Both the position numbers and the translations under genes were made by a program. The notes below the pieces were generated by a model. That model was not told the DNA's origin, did not search any database, and was given only the letters and a program-made list of their open reading frames with translations. From Cellulomonas sp. APG4 (GTDB taxonomy: Bacteria > Actinomycetota > Actinomycetes > Actinomycetales > Cellulomonadaceae), in assembly GCF_009996735.1 (NCBI RefSeq), contig NZ_JAACYI010000003.1, forward strand, positions 1-64,000: 64,000 nt of DNA. The letters are read 5' to 3'. Positions within the stretch are counted from its first letter, which is position 1. Every line of letters starts with the position of its first letter. Shown here piece after piece: positions 34,469 through 43,625 of the stretch.

Positions 34469-36598
34469 TCATGCGTCGATGCGTGCACGGTCGAGCTGTG
34501 CCGCACCGGCCACGATGAAGTCCCGGCGGGGGGCGACCTCGGAGCCCATCAGCAGCTCGAACACGCGCTCGGCGGCCGCGGCGTCGGCCGCGGTCACGCG
34601 ACGCAGCGTGCGGTGCCGGGGGTCCATCGTGGTCTCGGCGAGCTGGTCGGCGTCCATCTCCCCCAGGCCCTTGTAGCGCTGGATGTCCTCCTTGTAGCGC
34701 CGACCGGACTTCTCGAGACGGCGCAGGGTCGCCGCGAGCTCGGTCTCCGAGTACGTGTAGAGGTACTCGCCCTTGCGCGAGCCCTGGCCGAGCACCTCGA
34801 CCCGGTGCAGCGGCGGCACCGCGGCGAACACGCGGCCCGCGTCGACGAGCGGGCGCATGTAGCGGAAGAAGAGCGTGAGCAGAAGGGTGCGGATGTGCGC
34901 GCCGTCGACGTCGGCGTCCGTCATCAGCACGACCTTGCCGTAGCGCGCCGCCTCGAGGTCGAAGCTGCGACCTGAGCCCGCACCCAGCACCTGGATGATC
35001 GCGGCGCACTCGGCGTTCTTGAGCATGTCCGAGATGGACGCCTTCTGGACGTTCAGGATCTTGCCGCGGATGGGCAGCAACGCCTGGAAGTCCGAGCTGC
35101 GTGCGAGCTTCGCGGTCCCGAGCGCGCTGTCACCCTCGACGATGAACAGCTCGCTGCGCTCGACGTCGTCGCTGCGGCAGTCCGCGAGCTTGGACGGCAG
35201 CGCCGAGGTCTCGAGCGCGTTCTTCCGGCGCGAGATCTCCTTCTGCTTGCGCGCGGACAGGCGCGCGCGCATCTCGGCGACGATCTTCTCGAGCACGAGC
35301 GAGGACTGGGACTTCAGGTCGCGCTTGGTGGACGTGAGCAGGGCCGTGAGCTCGCTCTCGACGACCTTCGCGACGATGCCACGCACCGGCCCGGTGCCGA
35401 GCACCTCCTTGGTCTGTCCCTCGAACTGCGGCTCGGCCAGGCGCACCGTGAGGACCGCCGTGAGGCCCGCGAGCACGTCGTCCTTCTCGATGCGCTCGCT
35501 CGAGTCCTTGGTCGAGACCTTGAGCCGACGCGCGTTGGCCTCGATCTGCTTGCGCAGCGTCTTGACCAGCGCCTGCTCGAAGCCGGCGAGGTGCGTCCCG
35601 CCCTTGGGCGTGGCGATGATGTTGACGAAGGTGCGCACCTCGGTGTCGTAGCCCGTCCCCCACCGCAGCGCGACGTCCACCTCGCACTCGCGCGTGACCT
35701 CCTGCGACGTGAGGTGACCGCGTCCGTCGAGCACCGGGACGGTCTCGGTGAACGTGCCCGCGCCCGTGAGGCGCCACGTCTCGGTGATCGGCGCGTCCGG
35801 CGCGAGGAAGTCGACGAAGTCGACGGCCCCGCCGTGGTGGACGAACGTCTCCTCTTGCGGGCCGTCCGCCCCGGGCGTCCCCGCCAGGCCACGCTCGTCG
35901 CGCAGCACGACCGTCAGGCCGGGGACGAGGAACGTCGTCTGGCGCACCCGCGAGACGAGCTCGTCGTAGCTGAAGACCGCACTCTTCGGGAAGACCTGCC
36001 GGTCGGCCCAGTAGCGCACGCGCGTCCCCGTCCGGGCACGTGCGACCTTGCCGACGACCGCCAGCTCCGAGGCCTCGACGAACGGGGTGAAGGGCGACTC
36101 GGGGTCGGGTCCGGACCTGCCGTCGGCGAACACGCCGGGCTCGCCGCGGTGGAAGGTCATCCGGTGCGTGCGACCGCCGCGGTCGACCTCGACGTCGAGC
36201 CGTGCCGACAGCGCGTTGACGACGCTCGCACCCACGCCGTGCAGACCGCCCGACGCCGCGTAGGAGCCTCCGCCGAACTTCCCACCCGCGTGCAGCTTGG
36301 TGAACACGACCTCGACGCCCGTGAGACCGGTCTTGGGCTCGACGTCCACGGGGATGCCCCGCCCGTTGTCGCGCACCTCGACCGACGAGTCCCGGTGCAG
36401 CACGATCTCGATCCGGTCGCAGTGACCGCCCAGGGCCTCGTCGACGGAGTTGTCGATGATCTCCCACAGGCAGTGCATGAGACCGCGCGAGTCGGTGGTC
36501 CCGATGTACATGCCGGGTCGCTTGCGGACCGCCTCGAGCCCCTCGAGGACGGACAGGTGGCGGGCGGTGTAGCTCGTCTCGGACAGCGTGCTGGTCAC
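34469..36598 (-). CDS. DNA topoisomerase IV subunit B / second gyrase B (ParE, GyrB2)
   Basis: ATPase subunit of the type IIA enzyme, 709 residues. The GHKL ATP site shows IIDNSVDEA, DNGRGIP and GLHGVGASVVNAL within residues 45-140; transducer domain to about 400; Toprim with VEGDSALGTA and the metal triad DADVDGAH. Length fits ParE and actinobacterial GyrB. GTG at 36598 is preceded by TAGGCT ending 8 nt upstream (leaderless). With the subunit at 30867, in convergent orientation and separated by a GNAT gene, it should form a decatenase. Window data cannot say whether another gyrase pair exists elsewhere, but one is expected near dnaA. Confidence 0.92.
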   Translation of the reverse strand: MTSTLSETSYTARHLSVLEGLEAVRKRPGMYIGTTDSRGLMHCLWEIIDNSVDEALGGHCDRIEIVLHRDSSVEVRDNGRGIPVDVEPKTGLTGVEVVFTKLHAGGKFGGGSYAASGGLHGVGASVVNALSARLDVEVDRGGRTHRMTFHRGEPGVFADGRSGPDPESPFTPFVEASELAVVGKVARARTGTRVRYWADRQVFPKSAVFSYDELVSRVRQTTFLVPGLTVVLRDERGLAGTPGADGPQEETFVHHGGAVDFVDFLAPDAPITETWRLTGAGTFTETVPVLDGRGHLTSQEVTRECEVDVALRWGTGYDTEVRTFVNIIATPKGGTHLAGFEQALVKTLRKQIEANARRLKVSTKDSSERIEKDDVLAGLTAVLTVRLAEPQFEGQTKEVLGTGPVRGIVAKVVESELTALLTSTKRDLKSQSSLVLEKIVAEMRARLSARKQKEISRRKNALETSALPSKLADCRSDDVERSELFIVEGDSALGTAKLARSSDFQALLPIRGKILNVQKASISDMLKNAECAAIIQVLGAGSGRSFDLEAARYGKVVLMTDADVDGAHIRTLLLTLFFRYMRPLVDAGRVFAAVPPLHRVEVLGQGSRKGEYLYTYSETELAATLRRLEKSGRRYKEDIQRYKGLGEMDADQLAETTMDPRHRTLRRVTAADAAAAERVFELLMGSEVAPRRDFIVAGAAQLDRARIDA

Positions 36599-36606
36599 GG
36601 TGCCCG

Positions 36607-36612
36607 AGCCTA
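36607..36612 (-). promoter_or_regulatory. -10 box of the parE-like gene, probable leaderless start
   Basis: TAGGCT on the minus strand, 8 nt before GTG 36598. Confidence 0.5.
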
Positions 36613-36729
36613 GACGCTGTCGCCCGGCGCGCCGGGATGCCTCGCCGCGCCGCGGCGACGGGCTACGCGGTGAGCGAACCGGCGCCTCCCGCGGCGTGCG
36701 ATCCGCGGAGCCGATGGCACGATGGTCGT

Positions 36730-36948
36730 GTGACGACGACGACGACCTCCCCGTTGACCGCGGCCGACCGGTGCGACCGGTGCGGCGCCCAGGCGTACGT
36801 GCGTGTGGTCCTGCCGACAGGTGAGCTGCTGTTCTGCGCCCACCACGCACGCCGCCACGCCCCGGCCTTCTCGGACCTGGCCGTGCACGTCCAGGACGAG
36901 ACCGACCGCCTGCTCGAGGAGCACGGCGCCGGAGCCGCGGCTCGCTGA
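36730..36948 (+). CDS. Small conserved protein with Cys/His zinc-finger-like motif (DUF7455-like)
   Basis: 72 residues. Begins VTTTTTSPLTAADRCDRCGAQ and has CxxC at 15-18 with CAHH near 36-39, a likely zinc site. Such small proteins sit next to gyrB2 and sigA in many Actinobacteria; role unknown. GTG 36730 starts the family N-terminus. Divergent from the parE-like gene. Confidence 0.75.
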   Translation: MTTTTTSPLTAADRCDRCGAQAYVRVVLPTGELLFCAHHARRHAPAFSDLAVHVQDETDRLLEEHGAGAAAR

Positions 36949-36964
36949 GCACACTCACGCCTGG

Positions 36965-36992
36965 AGGCCCGGTCCGTCGACGGACCGGGCCT
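36965..36992. terminator. Terminator hairpin after the small zinc protein
   Basis: 28-bp perfect inverted repeat AGGCCCGGTCCGTC / GACGGACCGGGCCT, followed by CTCGTCGTCCTG. Confidence 0.75.
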
Positions 36993-37092
36993 CTCGTCGT
37001 CCTGCAGGCGCCGCCGCGCTCCCACGTCGCGCGCGGCGATCACCCGTGCCGCTACCGTCCTCCCGACCGCAGGAGCGATTCGTGGAGGCGCC

Positions 37093-37584
37093 GTGGACCT
37101 GGTGAACCTGTTCGTGGGGCTGGCGATCCTCGTCGGCCTGGCGGGCATCGTGCTCCCGGTCCTCCCGGGCTCCCTCATCATCGGGCTCGCGGTGCTCGTG
37201 TGGGCGATCGACGCCGAGGCCGGGGCCGCCTGGGGCGTCCTGGCCGTGGTGGTGCTCCTCCTGGTGGCGGGCTGGTCGGCGACGTACGTCCTCACCGGAC
37301 GGCGGGTCCAGAACGCCGGCGTGCCGAGGTCGTCGATCATCGCGGGTGGGCTCGCAGGCATCCTCGGGTTCTTCGTGATCCCTGTGGTCGGGCTGTTCCT
37401 GTTCTTCGCGGGCGGGCTCTACCTCGCCGAGCGTCGACGGCTGGGCGATCCCCTCGCCGCCCGCCGCACAGCGGTCCTCGCGCTCAAGGCCACGGCGCTC
37501 GGGATGGTCGTCGAGCTCGGCCTCGCGCTTGTGGCCGCCGCGACGTGGGCGATCGCGGCGCTCGGCGTCGGCGTCGGCGGCTGA
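37093..37584 (+). CDS. DUF456 family membrane protein
   Basis: 163 residues with four to five hydrophobic segments. The early GIVLPVLPGSLIIGLAVLVWA stretch is the DUF456 mark. Function unknown. GTG at 37093 has GGAGG 4 bases upstream. Convergent with sigA; a shared terminator lies between. Confidence 0.82.
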   Translation: MDLVNLFVGLAILVGLAGIVLPVLPGSLIIGLAVLVWAIDAEAGAAWGVLAVVVLLLVAGWSATYVLTGRRVQNAGVPRSSIIAGGLAGILGFFVIPVVGLFLFFAGGLYLAERRRLGDPLAARRTAVLALKATALGMVVELGLALVAAATWAIAALGVGVGG

Positions 37585-37630
37585 GCGCCTGCGCGCGGCG
37601 GGCCGCGCGTGCCGCCGTCCGGACATGCCG

Positions 37631-37661
37631 AGGGCCCCGTCACACGGAGTGACAGGGCCCT
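37631..37661. terminator. Bidirectional terminator between DUF456 and sigA
   Basis: Stem AGGGCCC-c-GTCAC / GTGAC-a-GGGCCCT with a 5-nt loop and one mismatch. Confidence 0.75.
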
Positions 37662-37694
37662 GGCGCGGGTCGGTCGCGGCCTGGCTGCGCGCCC

Positions 37695-39227
37695 TCAGTC
37701 GAGGTAGTCGCGCAGCACCTGCGAGCGGCTCGGGTGACGCAGCTTCGACATGGTCTTGGACTCGATCTGACGGATCCGCTCCCGCGTCACGCCGTAGACC
37801 TTGCCGATCTCGTCGAGGGTCTTGGGCTGACCGTCCGTGAGGCCGAAGCGCATCGAGACCACGCCTGCCTCGCGCTCGGACAGCGTGTCGAGCACCTGGT
37901 GCAGCTGCTCCTGCAGCAGCGTGAAGCTCACGGCGTCAGCCGGGACCACGGCCTCGGAGTCCTCGATGAGGTCACCGAACTCGCTGTCGCCGTCCTCACC
38001 GAGCGGCGTGTGCAGCGAGATGGGCTCGCGTCCGTACTTCTGGACCTCGACGACCTTCTCGGGGGTCATGTCGAGCTCCTTGGCGAGCTCCTCGGGCGTG
38101 GGCTCACGGCCCAGGTCCTGGAGCATCTGCCGCTGGACGCGCGCGAGCTTGTTGATGACCTCGACCATGTGCACGGGGATGCGGATGGTGCGGGCCTGGT
38201 CGGCCATGGCGCGCGTGATCGCCTGGCGGATCCACCAGGTCGCGTACGTCGAGAACTTGTAGCCCTTGGTGTAGTCGAACTTCTCGACCGCACGGATGAG
38301 GCCCAGGTTGCCCTCCTGGATCAGGTCCAGGAACAGCATGCCTCGACCCGTGTACCGCTTGGCGAGAGAGACGACGAGGCGCAGGTTCGCCTCGAGCAGG
38401 TGGTTCTTCGCCCGACGGCCGTCGGACGCGATCCACTCGAGCTCGCGCCGCAGCTTGGGCTCGAGCTTGCCGGCGCTCGCGAGCTTCTCCTCGGCGAACA
38501 GGCCGGCCTCGATCCGCTTGGCGAGCTCGACCTCCTGCTCCGCGTTCAGGAGCGCGACCTTGCCGATCTGCTTGAGGTAGTCCTTGACCGGGTCGGCGGT
38601 CGCGCCCGCGGTGACGACCTGCTGCGCGGGGGCGTCGTCGTCGTCCGCGTCCGAGTACGTGAAGCCCTTGTCCTCGGTCTCCTCCTCGGCCGGCGTCACC
38701 ACGTCGACCACGTCGCCCTCGGCGACGACGTCGTCGTCACCGGGCTCGACCTCGGGAGCGTCGGCATCGGCTGCGGTCTCGGGGGCAGCCTTGCCGCGGG
38801 TCGTCGCCTTCACAGGACCCGCCGTCTTCGCGCTCGCGCCCTTGGTCGCCGTCCTGGTGCCGGCACCCTTGGCGGTCGACGACGTGCTCTTGGTGCCCGC
38901 TGCCGCCTTGGCCGAGGCGGCACGCGTCGCGGTGCCCGAGGCGGCCTCGCCCTCGGCGGGCGCCTTGGCGGTGGTGGTGCTCGTTCGGCGCGCAGCAGCG
39001 GCGGCCACGGCGGGACGCGCCGCGGGCTCGGTGACGGTGACGCCGGCCTCGCTCAGACCGCGGACGACGGCGCGCAACCGCTTGGCAGGGACCTGCGCGG
39101 TCTCGCACGCGACCCGGACGGCATCACCGTCGACGGTGCCGTGGGTGCGACCGCGCAGCACCAGCTCCTGGAGAGCGGGGTGCTCGAACTCGCGCGGGAG
39201 TGCAGGACGGGAAGGAAGGGATGACAC
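37695..39227 (-). CDS. sigA: Principal RNA polymerase sigma factor (SigA/HrdB, sigma-70 group 1)
   Basis: Directs housekeeping transcription. 510 residues. The N-terminal 205 residues include region 1.1-like sequence and an Ala/Lys/Thr-rich then acidic stretch (about 70-190) typical of actinobacterial SigA. Region 1.2 begins [12 protein letters not shown] near 213; region 2 has [19 protein letters not shown] and the melting segment [12 protein letters not shown]; region 4.2 has [13 protein letters not shown]. The C-terminus LRDYLD is the family end. GTG at 39227 with AAAGG 7 bases upstream. A -10 TACAAT at 39282-39287 gives a leader of about 50 nt. Confidence 0.96.
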   Translation of the reverse strand: MSSLPSRPALPREFEHPALQELVLRGRTHGTVDGDAVRVACETAQVPAKRLRAVVRGLSEAGVTVTEPAARPAVAAAAARRTSTTTAKAPAEGEAASGTATRAASAKAAAGTKSTSSTAKGAGTRTATKGASAKTAGPVKATTRGKAAPETAADADAPEVEPGDDDVVAEGDVVDVVTPAEEETEDKGFTYSDADDDDAPAQQVVTAGATADPVKDYLKQIGKVALLNAEQEVELAKRIEAGLFAEEKLASAGKLEPKLRRELEWIASDGRRAKNHLLEANLRLVVSLAKRYTGRGMLFLDLIQEGNLGLIRAVEKFDYTKGYKFSTYATWWIRQAITRAMADQARTIRIPVHMVEVINKLARVQRQMLQDLGREPTPEELAKELDMTPEKVVEVQKYGREPISLHTPLGEDGDSEFGDLIEDSEAVVPADAVSFTLLQEQLHQVLDTLSEREAGVVSMRFGLTDGQPKTLDEIGKVYGVTRERIRQIESKTMSKLRHPSRSQVLRDYLD

Positions 39228-39281
39228 AGAGAACCTTTCGGCAGCGCCAGGCTCGGAGAGAAGGTCCGGGGGTAGACAGAC

Positions 39282-39287
39282 ATTGTA
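39282..39287 (-). promoter_or_regulatory. -10 box of sigA
   Basis: TACAAT on the minus strand, a near-consensus -10, about 55 nt before the GTG. The -35 region (around 39305) is weak and overlaps the terminator hairpin of the upstream gene. Confidence 0.5.
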
Positions 39288-39309
39288 ACGTCCGAGGGCG
39301 CTCAGATGT

Positions 39310-39342
39310 GCCCCAGGAGCTCATCCGGGGAGCTCCTGGGGC
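39310..39342. terminator. Terminator hairpin after the universal stress protein gene
   Basis: Perfect 13-bp stem GCCCCAGGAGCTC / GAGCTCCTGGGGC with a 7-nt loop, 19 bp past the stop codon and just before the sigA promoter. Confidence 0.8.
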
Positions 39343-39360
39343 GTCCCTGACGCACCGGGA

Positions 39361-39762
39361 TCAGCCTGCTGCGGGTTTGACAGCGAGCACGGGGCACGGC
39401 GCGTCGAGCAGGATGCGCTGCGCGTTGGAGCCCAGCAGCAGCTTGCCCACGGGGCTGCGTCGGCGGAGCCCGATGACGATGAGCTGGGCCCCCTCGCCCT
39501 CGGCGGCCGCGATGATGTCGTCGGCCGCGTCGCGGCCACGCGTCGTCTGACGCACCTCGTGGACGACGTCGAGCTCGTCGAGGCGGCGTTCGACCTCGTC
39601 CGCCTGCTCGTCGAGGCGCGGGCCCTGCTCGCTGCCGAAGCGGTGCCCGCGCTCGCTCAGCACCACGACGAGACGCACGTGCCGCCGGGCGGCCTCCGCT
39701 GCCGCGGCCTCGAGCGCGGCCGAGCCCTCCGGTGTCGCGACGTAGCCGACCACCACGCTCAT
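39361..39762 (-). CDS. Universal stress protein (UspA family)
   Basis: 133 residues, a single Usp domain. The C-terminal ATP-binding pattern G-x2-G-x9-G-S/T type is visible in GLRRRSPVGKLLLGSNAQRIL near 104-124. Cytosolic, stress-linked; exact role unknown. ATG at 39762 with GGAGG 5-6 bases upstream. Directly upstream of sigA but separated by a strong terminator. Confidence 0.88.
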   Translation of the reverse strand: MSVVVGYVATPEGSAALEAAAAEAARRHVRLVVVLSERGHRFGSEQGPRLDEQADEVERRLDELDVVHEVRQTTRGRDAADDIIAAAEGEGAQLIVIGLRRRSPVGKLLLGSNAQRILLDAPCPVLAVKPAAG

Positions 39763-39844
39763 GGGTCCTCCCGGGCCTCGATGTCCGCTCGACGCTACCG
39801 GATCACGGCCCCCTGCACCCCACGGTCCCCGCACCGGTCGCGGC

Positions 39845-41035
39845 TCAGGCGGGGACGCCGCGTCGCAGCCACCCCGGGGGCATGCCGTGGTCGATCGCCT
39901 CCTGCACGAGCCGCGCGAGCCGGTGACCCGGGTCCTCCGCGAGCGCCTGCTCCAGCAGCACCGCGGCACGTGCGCCGTCCCCCTCCCACCACGCGAGGAC
40001 GCCGAGGAGCGTCACGCTCGGGACGTGCGTCCCACGGGCGGCGTGCGCGCTCACGGCCCCCAGCAGCGCGCGGGCGCCCGCGACGCGTGCCTCCTCGGGA
40101 CGTCGACCACGCACGGGGTCCACGATCACCTGGAGCGCCGCGCCCACCTCGGGCCCCGCGTCCCCGGCGACGACACGCTCGCCCAGCCGCTCCGTGCCCG
40201 GGACCAGACGCAGCAGCACCGCGTCCCGGACCAGCACGTCGTCGAGTGCGGCCTGCAGCCGCCCGAGCACCACGGCTGCCGGCGGCGCCCACCCGTGCGG
40301 ACCACGTCCGGACCCTTCTCCCGTCGCCACCCCGCGTGCCACGGCGCCGCCGACCTCGGCCGTCGCGCGGTCGAGCTCGTGCGCCCACACCTCGAGGCCG
40401 TCGCGTCGCCACCGGCGCACGTCGTCCTCGCTGCGCGCGCCGAGCCCGCGCGCGGCCCAGCGCGAGCGGGCGCGGCGGGCCGACCTCCTCGCCGTGGCCG
40501 TCGCGGTGTCCGCGACGCGCAGCGAGTCCCGCGACGTCGCGACACTCGCGCCGAGCGCGACCATGCGCGCGCTCACCTCGGTGGACTCGAGCTCGTGCAC
40601 GGACCGCGGCAAGGCGTCCCGGCACCCGGGCTCGGTGCACCCGTGCTCGTGGAAGACCTGCGTCCCGACGGCCCACACGCCGACGTCGTCGACGAAGTGG
40701 TCGGCCGCCTCACGCACCACGTCGACCGCGCGCGCCACGTCCGGATCCGGGACGGGCCCGGTGGCCCGCTCGGAGTACACCGCCACGAGGAGCCGCCGGG
40801 CACCGTCCTCGACCAGGTGGTGGACGAGCTGACGGGCCACCCGGGCGCCGTCGTCGGCATCCGCGAGGTCGGCGAGGTCGACCCGCGCGACGAGCCCGGT
40901 GCTCCCCCGGCTGCCGCGCAGGCTCAGCAGGGCGACGCTCTCCTCGGGACGGAACCCGAGCTGGAAGGGGATCAGGGACAGCAGCTCGCGCACGTCGCGC
41001 GTCGTGATCGTCATGGGCATGTCCCGATCCGACAC
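39845..41035 (-). CDS. DUF4192 family protein
   Basis: 396 residues, cytosolic, function unknown. Opens with TRDVRELLSLIPFQLGFRPEESVALLSLRG, the DUF4192 signature region, and has several Cys/His (EHGCTEPGC near 131-139). GTG 41035, or ATG 41020 or 41014, could all be the start; the longest is given. Actinobacterial family often near sigA. Confidence 0.8.
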   Translation of the reverse strand: MSDRDMPMTITTRDVRELLSLIPFQLGFRPEESVALLSLRGSRGSTGLVARVDLADLADADDGARVARQLVHHLVEDGARRLLVAVYSERATGPVPDPDVARAVDVVREAADHFVDDVGVWAVGTQVFHEHGCTEPGCRDALPRSVHELESTEVSARMVALGASVATSRDSLRVADTATATARRSARRARSRWAARGLGARSEDDVRRWRRDGLEVWAHELDRATAEVGGAVARGVATGEGSGRGPHGWAPPAAVVLGRLQAALDDVLVRDAVLLRLVPGTERLGERVVAGDAGPEVGAALQVIVDPVRGRRPEEARVAGARALLGAVSAHAARGTHVPSVTLLGVLAWWEGDGARAAVLLEQALAEDPGHRLARLVQEAIDHGMPPGWLRRGVPA

Positions 41036-41177
41036 CCCAGGCGACCCGTCGCTGCGACGGGGCCCCGGCGCCTGTGGACGCGCGGCCAGGGGCGGGGCTG
41101 TGGGCGACGCGGCGAGAGCGACCCCAAACGATCGCTTTCACCCGGCGCGCACGGTCGGTGCGTGCGCCCGGCGGCGA

Positions 41178-41183
41178 TACCCT
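41178..41183 (+). promoter_or_regulatory. -10 box of the putative lipoprotein gene, probable leaderless start
   Basis: TACCCT, 6 nt before ATG 41190. Confidence 0.4.
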
Positions 41184-41189
41184 CGAGGC

Positions 41190-41822
41190 ATGGCCGAGGC
41201 GGGGAGCGCCGAGTCGACGACGGGACGTCGTCGTGCACGGCGTCGTGCGCGCTCGTCACTCGGTGTCCTCTGCGCGTTCGTCGTCCTCGGTGCCGGGGCG
41301 TGCGGGACCGCACCCGACCCGACCGACGGTCCGTCCGCCGCGGTCGCGACCGTCACGGGAGTCGAGGACGACGCCACCGTCACCGCGGACACCGGCACCG
41401 CGGGGCCCGCGCCCGCGAGCGACGACGAAGGACCTGCGGCGGAGGCCGGCGACACGACGGTACCCACCGAGCGCTCGGCGGTGCGCTCGGTGGTCGAGGG
41501 GTTCCCGGTCGACCTCCTCCCGCTCCCCGAGGACGCGATGATCCTCGTGACCTCGGCGGTCCCCGTCGGCGACTCCGAAGCCCAGGAGGTCTCGCTCAAC
41601 CTCCGCACCCGCGCGACGCCGGCCGAGGTGCTCGAGCTGTACCGCGCCTCGCTCACGTCGGCCGGTTTCACCGAGCTCCCCACCGACGCACCGCACGACG
41701 AGCTCGCGGCGGAGGCGACCTTCATCCGGTCGGGCGGCGACGAGCTCGTGTCGGTCGGCGTGCTGGACGACGACGGGCTGCGCTCGGTGACCATCGGCGG
41801 GCGCCTGCGCACGCAGGAGTGA
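41190..41822 (+). CDS. Putative secreted lipoprotein, unknown function
   Basis: 210 residues. A very Arg-rich n-region (residues 12-21) and a hydrophobic stretch (23-36) end at GAGAC, so Cys38 may be lipidated, although the lipobox is not canonical. A disordered acidic Thr/Ala region (40-95) follows, then a small folded domain (about 100-210) with a pattern (DAMILVTSAVPVGDSEAQEV, then LYRASLTSAGF) like bacterial lipoproteins with a repeated alpha-beta sandwich. I do not recognise the family. It lies upstream of the polyprenyl synthase gene in the same direction. Confidence 0.72.
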   Translation: MAEAGSAESTTGRRRARRRARSSLGVLCAFVVLGAGACGTAPDPTDGPSAAVATVTGVEDDATVTADTGTAGPAPASDDEGPAAEAGDTTVPTERSAVRSVVEGFPVDLLPLPEDAMILVTSAVPVGDSEAQEVSLNLRTRATPAEVLELYRASLTSAGFTELPTDAPHDELAAEATFIRSGGDELVSVGVLDDDGLRSVTIGGRLRTQE

Positions 41823-41851
41823 TCACGACCTCGCGGAGCACGCGCTCCACC

Positions 41852-41857
41852 TAGGGT
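41852..41857 (+). promoter_or_regulatory. -10 box of the polyprenyl synthase gene, probable leaderless start
   Basis: TAGGGT, 6 nt before GTG 41864. Confidence 0.55.
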
Positions 41858-41863
41858 GGGCAC

Positions 41864-42985
41864 GTGACCCACGCCTCAGGACTCGTCGACGTCGAGGGTG
41901 TCCGCTCCACCGTCGACTCCCTGCTCGCCGCCCACGTCGATGGTCTGCGTGACGAGCTCGCGGGCCTCGGCCCCGAGGTGGGCCCGCTCCTCGATGCGCT
42001 CGCCACGATGCTCTCCGGCGGCAAGCGGCTCCGCGCGGCCCTCTGCTACTGGTCGTGGCGGGCGCACGGCGGAACGCCGGACCACGGCTGCGCGACCGGT
42101 GTCGATGCGACCCACGTGATGCGGGTCGGAGCCTCGCTCGAGCTCTTCCAGGCGGCCGCGCTCTTCCACGACGACGTGATGGACGCCTCCGACCTGCGCC
42201 GCGGGCGTCCCGCCGCGCACCGGGTGTTCGAGGAGCGCCACCGCGAACGGGACTGGGCAGGGGACCCGGCCCGCTTCGGCGAGTCGGCCGCCATCCTGCT
42301 GGGAGACCTCGCGCTGATCGCGAGCGAGCGTGAGGTGTCCGAGGCGCTCGTGGGCGCCGCCGAGCCCACGCTCGCCCGCGCACGCGCCGTGTTCGACCGC
42401 ATGCGCACCGAGGTCACGGTGGGCCAGTACCTCGACGTGCTCGCCCAGGCCCTCCCGTGGGGCGTCGACCCGGCCGTGGACGAGCGCCGAGCGCGCGTGG
42501 TGCTGCGCGCCAAGAGCGCGCGGTACAGCGTCGAGCACCCGCTGAGCCTCGGCGCGGCTCTCGCGGGGGCGGACGACGACGCCCTGGCACGGTGCCGTGA
42601 GGTCGGCCTCCCGCTCGGGGAGGCGTTCCAGCTCCGGGACGACCTCCTCGGCGTCTACGGCGACCCGTCCACGACGGGCAAGCCCGCCGGCGACGACCTG
42701 CGCGAGGGCAAGCGCACCGTGCTCGTCGCACGCGCGATGGCAGCTGCCGACGACAACCTCCGCGAGCTTCTCCTGCGCGACCTCGGCCGGCGCGACCTGA
42801 CGGACGGCGACGTCGCCGACCTGCGCGACCGGCTGCGTGACACGGGAGCGGTCGCGGGCCTCGAGGAGCTCATCGACGACCTCGCGCGGCCTGCGCTCGA
42901 CGCACTGGCCGCCGCCCCGCTCGCCGAGGACGGCCGGGCCATGCTGCTCGACCTCGGGCGCGCGCTGGTCGAGCGCTCGGCCTGA
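41864..42985 (+). CDS. Polyprenyl (geranylgeranyl-type) diphosphate synthase
   Basis: Condenses isopentenyl diphosphate onto an allylic diphosphate to make a C15-C20 or longer chain for menaquinone, carotenoids or wall lipid carriers. 373 residues: first Asp-rich motif DDVMD at 103-107, second motif DDLLGVYGD starting at 259, and Lys/Arg for diphosphate binding in SGGKRLR near 51-57. Product length cannot be read with certainty. GTG at 41864, leaderless. Position next to the Rv2175c-like and PknL-like genes recalls idsA2 (Rv2173). Confidence 0.9.
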   Translation: MTHASGLVDVEGVRSTVDSLLAAHVDGLRDELAGLGPEVGPLLDALATMLSGGKRLRAALCYWSWRAHGGTPDHGCATGVDATHVMRVGASLELFQAAALFHDDVMDASDLRRGRPAAHRVFEERHRERDWAGDPARFGESAAILLGDLALIASEREVSEALVGAAEPTLARARAVFDRMRTEVTVGQYLDVLAQALPWGVDPAVDERRARVVLRAKSARYSVEHPLSLGAALAGADDDALARCREVGLPLGEAFQLRDDLLGVYGDPSTTGKPAGDDLREGKRTVLVARAMAAADDNLRELLLRDLGRRDLTDGDVADLRDRLRDTGAVAGLEELIDDLARPALDALAAAPLAEDGRAMLLDLGRALVERSA

Positions 42986-43030
42986 CCCGCCAGAGGCCCT
43001 GGCCCGGACCTCTCCTGACGCACCAGCGGC

Positions 43031-43420
43031 TCAGAGCGCCTCAGCCTGCGCGCGGCGTCGGATCTCCGTCTTGTGCCCGAGCGCGAGCGCCTCGACCGGC
43101 GTGCGCGGACGCACCGGACCGGTGCCGAGCGACTCGAGCGAGGGGTCGGGGGTGAAGAGCCACCGCACGGCCTCGTCGTCGCTCATCCCGGCATCGGCGA
43201 GGAGCACGAGCGTGCCCTGGAGCGACGGCACGACCTGCCACCCCTCCTCCACCTGCACGAGGAACGCGGCGGGGACGCTCAGGATGCGTCGCTCACCCCG
43301 GCGCACCGCTACGAGGCGCTGCTCCTGGAGCATGCGGCGCACCCTGCCGACGTCGGTACCGAGCCGCTCGGCGGCGTCGGGAAGGGGCAACCACTCGGGC
43401 ACGAGCTCATCCAGGTCCAC
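43031..43420 (-). CDS. Rv2175c-family winged-helix DNA-binding protein
   Basis: 129 residues. N-terminal winged HTH (WLPLPDAAERLGTDVGRVRRML, 10-31) and a C-terminal helical part. Its M. tuberculosis relative Rv2175c binds DNA and is released when phosphorylated by the neighbouring kinase PknL; here a PknL/PknB-like kinase is 1.4 kb away. A Thr that could be targeted is at residue 22 (GTDVGR). GTG at 43420, leaderless behind TAGGCT. DNA target unknown. Confidence 0.85.
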   Translation of the reverse strand: MDLDELVPEWLPLPDAAERLGTDVGRVRRMLQEQRLVAVRRGERRILSVPAAFLVQVEEGWQVVPSLQGTLVLLADAGMSDDEAVRWLFTPDPSLESLGTGPVRPRTPVEALALGHKTEIRRRAQAEAL

Positions 43421-43426
43421 GGCCGA

Positions 43427-43432
43427 AGCCTA
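43427..43432 (-). promoter_or_regulatory. -10 box of the Rv2175c-like gene, probable leaderless start
   Basis: TAGGCT on the minus strand, 6 nt before GTG 43420. Confidence 0.5.
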
Positions 43433-43625
43433 GGCGCATCACCCGAATGCCCGCGCGCCCGCTCTTCCCCGTGGCGTCGAGCTCCGTTACCGTTCACTCT
43501 TGTCACACCAGTCTCAAGAAGCACAACTGTCACACGATCACCACGACGCGCGACGTGCCCGACCGCACCCGCCGTCAGCGCCACCAGCCGCCCCGACGGG
43601 CGCGGCCCATGAGGGGAACACGACC

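Noticed and set aside
39000-39200. Ala/Lys/Thr-rich repeats in sigA as a separate gene or insertion
   Set aside because: They are in frame and typical of actinobacterial SigA N-termini.
41128-41145. AACGATCGCTTTC as a fifth LacI operator
   Set aside because: It lacks both GCAA and TTGC arms and is not near cluster genes.
43441-43625. c-di-AMP (ydaO) riboswitch upstream of the LysM hydrolase
   Set aside because: The gene type is a usual target, but the conserved riboswitch segments are not visible in the 205-bp gap.
43500-43625. Longer N-terminus of the LysM protein from 43500
   Set aside because: The extension is His/Pro/Arg-rich and would bury the signal peptide inside the protein.
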